NCBI GenBank assembly: GCA_900538385.1 | Contig: UWSO01000019.1 | Span: 1 to 42,450, forward strand | Source of the DNA: an uncultured Porphyromonas sp. | GTDB lineage: Bacteria > Bacteroidota > Bacteroidia > Bacteroidales > Porphyromonadaceae | Direction: 5' to 3' | Length of the DNA: 42,450 bases | Shown: positions 38,551 to 42,450 of the stretch, piece after piece | How the letters are laid out: the number at the start of each line of letters is the position of its first letter | How positions within the stretch are numbered: the stretch's first letter is position 1 | Made by a program: the position numbers and the translations under genes | The notes under the pieces: generated by a model | Seen by the model: the letters and a program-made list of their open reading frames with translations, nothing else | Database searches by the model: none | What the model was told of the DNA's origin: nothing

Positions 38551-40125
38551 ATGAAAAACTTACGGTATCTCATAGCAGCACTCGCCGCAATCGTCTGCGT
38601 GACCCTTGCGATGAGTAGTTGCGACCCCAAACAAGAGCCCACCCCTGGACCCGATACGACAGGCGTCGACACAACAGGCAATACTCCTAATCCAGACCCA
38701 CAGCCCTTCCAGTCCATCCTCGAGCTGGATGCCAACGGCGAGCTTACCGCCATCCCCTTCCCTTGCGTCGATTGGCTCGGAGGTGAGAAGGCAGTCCAAG
38801 CTTTCGAGCATAGCAAAGGTGCTACCCTCGATAAAACAATAGATAAGAATGGCAAGAAGGTCCTCAGCTACAAGACGGGCGACCCCAAGGGACAGCAGCC
38901 CATACGACTTTACATCATCGATCCTACTAAGTCGACCCTCGAGACCTCTTCCATACAGATCGCATCCAAGCTAGTCGCCGAGGGAGACGACATCAATGAC
39001 AATATGGAGATCCTCCTCAGCGACGCGGGCTACCAGAAGGTCCCCGAAGCTAAGGGCATCGCTTATTCCAATGGCACCTACCTGCTCGTCTTCTCCAAAG
39101 TTAACGATAGCTCTTGGGCCATCGCTTACAAGTCCGCAGGCGATCCCTCCCAGCTCGCAGGCATCCTACAGATCAAGGACTTCCCCTATCTCAAGAAGGA
39201 GTCCAAGATGAACGCCTACACCTTTGATGAGATCGAGGCTTACGAGAAGAAGCTCGGGCTACGCAAGCAGACCAGCAAGACAAAGACCAGTGTCATTTAT
39301 CAGGCGATTGATCCTAGCAAGGTGAACTTTACATTTGTTCGCTACGACATAGACCCCAATGACGAAGGCAAGTCTGGTCCGATAGTACGTACCGACCGCT
39401 TCTCGATGGCGATGTACAAGCAGCCTGAGCTACGCTCTTACTTTGAGCTCAACGGCTTCACCTACGAGGGCGCATTCCAAAACTATGCACAGAAGTTTGT
39501 CAACAAGGACCTCGCCGTTCGTCTTCGTCTTTCCGACAAGAGACCTGGAGCCTTCATCACATTTGAAGATGCACCCGACCTCTATCACAAAGATCCGAAG
39601 CCTGTTGATCCCACCTTCCAGGCACTCTATCTACCGCTGCTAGATGTCTTCGGTCAGAAAATTAGCAAGGACAGTCCCATCATCGCTCGTGAGCGAAAGA
39701 TCCACCCCGACTGCGAAGTAGCGTTTAAGTCAGCAGATCCTGATAATGGATACGATTATGATGCTATTGTGGTCAATATGCCCTTCGTATCGAAACTGGA
39801 TCCCGCTGATCGCAAGAAGCCTCGTGCTAGAAGCTATAGTTACGAGTCAACGACTGGCTCCACAATCACACAGATTACATACGTATTCTCTCTCGATTGG
39901 GAGAATGCCAAGATCGCTGGCGACAATGCCATCATCAAGGACTTTATGACAAAGAACGGCTTTACCTACAAGGGTAAGGAGAAGATCGACCAAGCCTTTA
40001 TGAAGGCCGACCTCTATCAATACTACAACGCCCAGCTAGGTGTCTACTTTGAGTACAGCCTAGTATCTAGTCCGTTCCCAGGTTCAATGGGCGTCTACAC
40101 CAAGACTCCAACGGTAACGTTCTAG
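38551..40125 (+). CDS. Large lipoprotein of unknown function with three related segments
   Basis: 524 residues. The signal peptide ends in a lipobox at Cys24 (LAMSSC); a Pro/Thr/Asp linker follows to about residue 52. The rest appears to hold three repeats of about 120-150 residues, each ending in a phrase like FELNGFTYEGAFQNYA or FMTKNGFTYKGKEKI followed by an alternating hydrophobic strand; the first copy (LLSDAGYQKVPEAKG) is more diverged. No known domain is recognised. It has no close functional partner: a biotin carrier precedes it by 190 bases, and a leucine-rich-repeat protein follows. It is likely exported and surface- or periplasm-facing. Confidence 0.7.
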   Translation: MKNLRYLIAALAAIVCVTLAMSSCDPKQEPTPGPDTTGVDTTGNTPNPDPQPFQSILELDANGELTAIPFPCVDWLGGEKAVQAFEHSKGATLDKTIDKNGKKVLSYKTGDPKGQQPIRLYIIDPTKSTLETSSIQIASKLVAEGDDINDNMEILLSDAGYQKVPEAKGIAYSNGTYLLVFSKVNDSSWAIAYKSAGDPSQLAGILQIKDFPYLKKESKMNAYTFDEIEAYEKKLGLRKQTSKTKTSVIYQAIDPSKVNFTFVRYDIDPNDEGKSGPIVRTDRFSMAMYKQPELRSYFELNGFTYEGAFQNYAQKFVNKDLAVRLRLSDKRPGAFITFEDAPDLYHKDPKPVDPTFQALYLPLLDVFGQKISKDSPIIARERKIHPDCEVAFKSADPDNGYDYDAIVVNMPFVSKLDPADRKKPRARSYSYESTTGSTITQITYVFSLDWENAKIAGDNAIIKDFMTKNGFTYKGKEKIDQAFMKADLYQYYNAQLGVYFEYSLVSSPFPGSMGVYTKTPTVTF

Positions 40126-40243
40126 TCTTACAGAGACAGAGCATTTATACACAGAGCCAGCTCCCCGACCAAGCGCGTCGGAGAGCTGGCAATACGTACA
40201 AGACAATTACGCCCAATACGCTTTACCAAAGATATAGTCAAAT

Positions 40244-42154
40244 ATGAAATCAAGCAGGAGTCGATTAGCTATAGCGATCAGATCGTTTATAGCACTAGCT
40301 ATCCTATCCATCAGCTACCTACACGCTGTAGCTCAAGAGGAAAGCGACATCATCACACTACAAACCAACCTACCTATAGGTAGTGATTTTAACATAGACA
40401 TAGTTCCCTACGAAGAGACGCCTACCTTTGATATCCAAGGAGTCTCTGGGACCCTCGACGATGGTTACACGCTTACGAGCCAGACCGTAACGATCAAGGG
40501 ACGCATCGAAGAACTATCCTGCAACAAAAGCGAAATCACGCATATCGATCTATCTAAGACGAAACTATTGTCCAAGCTGGACTGTCGGGGTAACTTACTC
40601 CAAGAGCTAAATACCTCCGCGGTTCGAGATCTTCAGTGGCTTGCTTGCAATGATAACTCGATTAGCTCCCTAGACCTATCGAAAAATGAAAAGCTAGAGT
40701 ACTTATACTGTCATAAGAACACACTCTCTAGCCTAGATGTAACTCACAACAAGCTCCTCTTGGAGCTATATTGCGCAGACAACCAGCTGACATCGCTAGA
40801 CATTGATAAGAACAGTATCCTACGCGTCCTCATCTTACACAACAACAAGCTTTCTGACCTCCGTGTATCTCTCAATCCTGAGCTTACACAGATATCTTGT
40901 GGAGGCAATAACCTCACTAAGCTAGACCTACAGAGCAATCCTAACCTCACATCTCTAGGCTGTAATAGCAATAAGCTCACCACTCTGGACTTATCTCACA
41001 ACTTGAAGTTGGAAACACTCCGTTGTTATGAGAATCAGTTCAGGTCCATAGATCTTTCCCTGCTCACTTCACTAAAGCAGCTCTCCGTAGGGTCCAATCA
41101 GTTGGAGCGCCTTGACCTCCAGAACAATCCTCTCTTGACCCAAGTCAAGTGTGGCAACAATAAACTGCAGCAACTTGACCTCGCCAAGCTAGAGAAGCTC
41201 TCCATCCTGGACTGTGGCAATAATCAGTTGGCCAGTCTAGACTTATCGCACAACAAGATACTCTCTACACTTCATTGCAACGACAACAAGCTCGAGACCA
41301 TAGACCTCTCAGTCAATGACAAGTTGGTTGCTCTAAACTGCAGTAACAATCTGATTTCGCAACTAGATCTAGCGCACAATAGCATCCTCGGAGAGCTCTC
41401 TTGTGCTGGGAATAAATTGACCTCGATAGACCTGTCAGTGCCTCTATACATACGGCAGCTAGATGTCGAGGGCAATGCTCTCCAGGCGATTGACCTCTCC
41501 AAGCAAACGATGCTCTCAGGTCTCGCTTGTGGCAATAATAAGCTGACGGAGCTCAATGTTTCTACAAACAAGGCTCTACGTGAGCTATATTGCGCAGGGA
41601 ATCAACTAAAGCAGCTAGACCTACGCTCCAACTCAAAACTCAAGGTGCTCAACGCATCCAAGAATCAGCTTGAGGAGCTCCTTACTGATAACGTTGCAAA
41701 GCTCATTGCGATCAACGTCTCTAAGAACAATCTTTCAGCTACCCTCCTCACACAACTGCTAAACAAACTCCCAGACGTCTCCTCCATAGAAGTTCCTGAG
41801 GAGGATACCAACTGGATGAAAGTAGCCGACATCAGTAATAACCCTGGGAGCCAAGATGCAGATGCAACCACTGCACAAAGCAATGGCTGGTCTGTCATAA
41901 AGACCCACACCAACATCTCATCCCCAGCTAACCATCAGATCATCCTAACCTACCACCCTGAGGGGCAGACGCTCCGTGCAGATGGAGACTGTAGCACCAT
42001 CCACCTCCTCAACGTAGAGGGGCAACTCCTTCTACAGACCAGTGGTCAAGCACAAGAGATCTCCTTAGCTCACTACCCACAAGGCACTTACATCGCAGTA
42101 GCTTATGGAGCTAACGGTGCCATCCTAGACAGGTTAGTCTTCCTAAAGAACTAG
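40244..42154 (+). CDS. Secreted leucine-rich-repeat protein with T9SS-type C-terminal tail
   Basis: 636 residues. A signal peptide of about 31 residues (cleavage near HAVAQ), a short N-terminal part, then 20 consecutive 21-residue repeats from about 87 to 506. The repeat pattern is L..L.C..N.L..LDLS.N. (for example LDCGNNQLASLDLSHNK), with Cys at position 7 in most units. The fold resembles the P. gingivalis internalin-like family. Residues about 565-636 (LTYHPEGQTLRADG..LLNVEGQLLLQTSGQ..ISLAHYPQGTYIAVAY..RLVFLKN) match the type IX secretion C-terminal sorting domain. It is thus probably secreted across the outer membrane and attached to the surface, where it may mediate adhesion or coaggregation. 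It ends with a strong terminator. Confidence 0.88.
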   Translation: MKSSRSRLAIAIRSFIALAILSISYLHAVAQEESDIITLQTNLPIGSDFNIDIVPYEETPTFDIQGVSGTLDDGYTLTSQTVTIKGRIEELSCNKSEITHIDLSKTKLLSKLDCRGNLLQELNTSAVRDLQWLACNDNSISSLDLSKNEKLEYLYCHKNTLSSLDVTHNKLLLELYCADNQLTSLDIDKNSILRVLILHNNKLSDLRVSLNPELTQISCGGNNLTKLDLQSNPNLTSLGCNSNKLTTLDLSHNLKLETLRCYENQFRSIDLSLLTSLKQLSVGSNQLERLDLQNNPLLTQVKCGNNKLQQLDLAKLEKLSILDCGNNQLASLDLSHNKILSTLHCNDNKLETIDLSVNDKLVALNCSNNLISQLDLAHNSILGELSCAGNKLTSIDLSVPLYIRQLDVEGNALQAIDLSKQTMLSGLACGNNKLTELNVSTNKALRELYCAGNQLKQLDLRSNSKLKVLNASKNQLEELLTDNVAKLIAINVSKNNLSATLLTQLLNKLPDVSSIEVPEEDTNWMKVADISNNPGSQDADATTAQSNGWSVIKTHTNISSPANHQIILTYHPEGQTLRADGDCSTIHLLNVEGQLLLQTSGQAQEISLAHYPQGTYIAVAYGANGAILDRLVFLKN

Positions 42155-42211
42155 CAAAAGGCTATAGCCACACCCTTCTGTCTCTAATCAGGACAAGAAG
42201 ATCACCTTTTA

Positions 42212-42253
42212 GCGCAAAATCGGGCCACGCTGTCCCGATTTTGCGCTTTTTTT
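42212..42253 (+). terminator. Intrinsic terminator after the LRR gene
   Basis: gcgcaaaatcggg (42212-42224) and cccgattttgcgc (42234-42246) make a perfect 13-bp stem with a 9-base loop, followed by seven T (42247-42253). Confidence 0.95.
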
Positions 42254-42345
42254 CGTCGTTTTGGCCCGACTCGGCGGATAATTCCCATTTTGAAGTGCTG
42301 AAAGGAAGCGACTAGAGCCGACACGTTATGCCTATAAATCTCGAT

Positions 42346-42450
42346 CTTCACGGAGGAATTTGCCAATAGCTCACTGGAAAATCAAAATTCTCCACGGAGG
42401 CAAAAGAAATTTCTTCGGAAGAATCAAATGATACTTCGGAAGAATCAAAC
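42346..42450 (-). repeat. Dispersed hairpin-rich repeat, - orientation, cut by the window end
   Basis: On the minus strand the cut end begins gtttgattcttccgaag, then tcatttgattcttccgaag and the cctccgtggag block. The rest lies outside the window. Between the terminator and this repeat (42254-42345) nothing is recognised. Confidence 0.8.

Overview
The window reads as chromosomal DNA of a Porphyromonas-like member of the Bacteroidota. The reasons are the menF-D-B-C-E order, a T9SS-type C-terminal sorting tail on a leucine-rich-repeat protein, the methylmalonyl-CoA (propionate) genes, a class I fumarase, PEP carboxykinase, and many promoters of the Bacteroidota form TAnnTTTG. Coding density is high, most genes lie on the + strand, and no rRNA, tRNA or CRISPR array was seen. 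The species assignment is an inference.

Layout. 1-2.4 kb: end of a dispersed repeat, then a ThrE-type two-gene exporter (YjjP-like and YjjB-like) and a DUF6064-like membrane protein. 2.5-4.9 kb: pckA with a terminator, then a small secreted protein. 5.0-8.7 kb: a three-gene proton-translocating transhydrogenase operon (pntAA-pntAB-pntB). Its PntB carries two near-identical NADP(H)-binding domains in tandem, and both lack the K-R-S motif that binds the 2'-phosphate of NADP(H). 9.0-10.4 kb: a DUF2520 protein overlapping maf. 10.4-13.6 kb: an accessory block of a coiled-coil protein, an AAA/ABC-type ATPase and an HNH endonuclease, resembling a Septu (PtuA/PtuB) defence module with an extra gene; a collapsed DegT/DnrJ aminotransferase pseudogene follows. 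13.8-19.8 kb: menaquinone biosynthesis menF, menD, menB, menC, menE.

20.1-23.3 kb (- strand): class I fumarase and glyA. 23.4-26.3 kb: a PCMD-type lipoprotein, an outer-membrane beta-barrel protein and a divergent AraC regulator. 26.3-27.0 kb: gene-free, holding a 374-bp MITE-like element with perfect 19-bp terminal inverted repeats and a 10-bp target duplication. 27.1-29.9 kb: PspC protein, MarR regulator and long-chain acyl-CoA ligase. 29.9-32.9 kb: prfB with its programmed +1 frameshift, and topB. 33.3-35.4 kb: a polyprenol-phosphate mannosyltransferase-like glycosyltransferase and dihydroorotase. 35.5-38.4 kb: methylmalonyl-CoA epimerase, carboxyltransferase, a small OadG-like protein and a biotin carrier. 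38.5-42.2 kb: a large lipoprotein with three related segments and a secreted leucine-rich-repeat protein, closed by a strong terminator.

The metabolic genes fit anaerobic, asaccharolytic growth: PEP carboxykinase and fumarase feed fumarate reduction, menaquinone carries the electrons, the methylmalonyl-CoA genes convert succinate towards propionate, and transhydrogenase links nicotinamide pools to the proton gradient. Two kinds of repetitive DNA run through the intergenic regions. One is a hairpin-rich dispersed element, seen six times including at both window ends. The other is short tandem arrays of a 7-bp unit (AAYYTCT-like), several of which abut promoters. The most unusual items are the double-domain PntB, the candidate three-gene defence module, the MITE and the 7-bp arrays.
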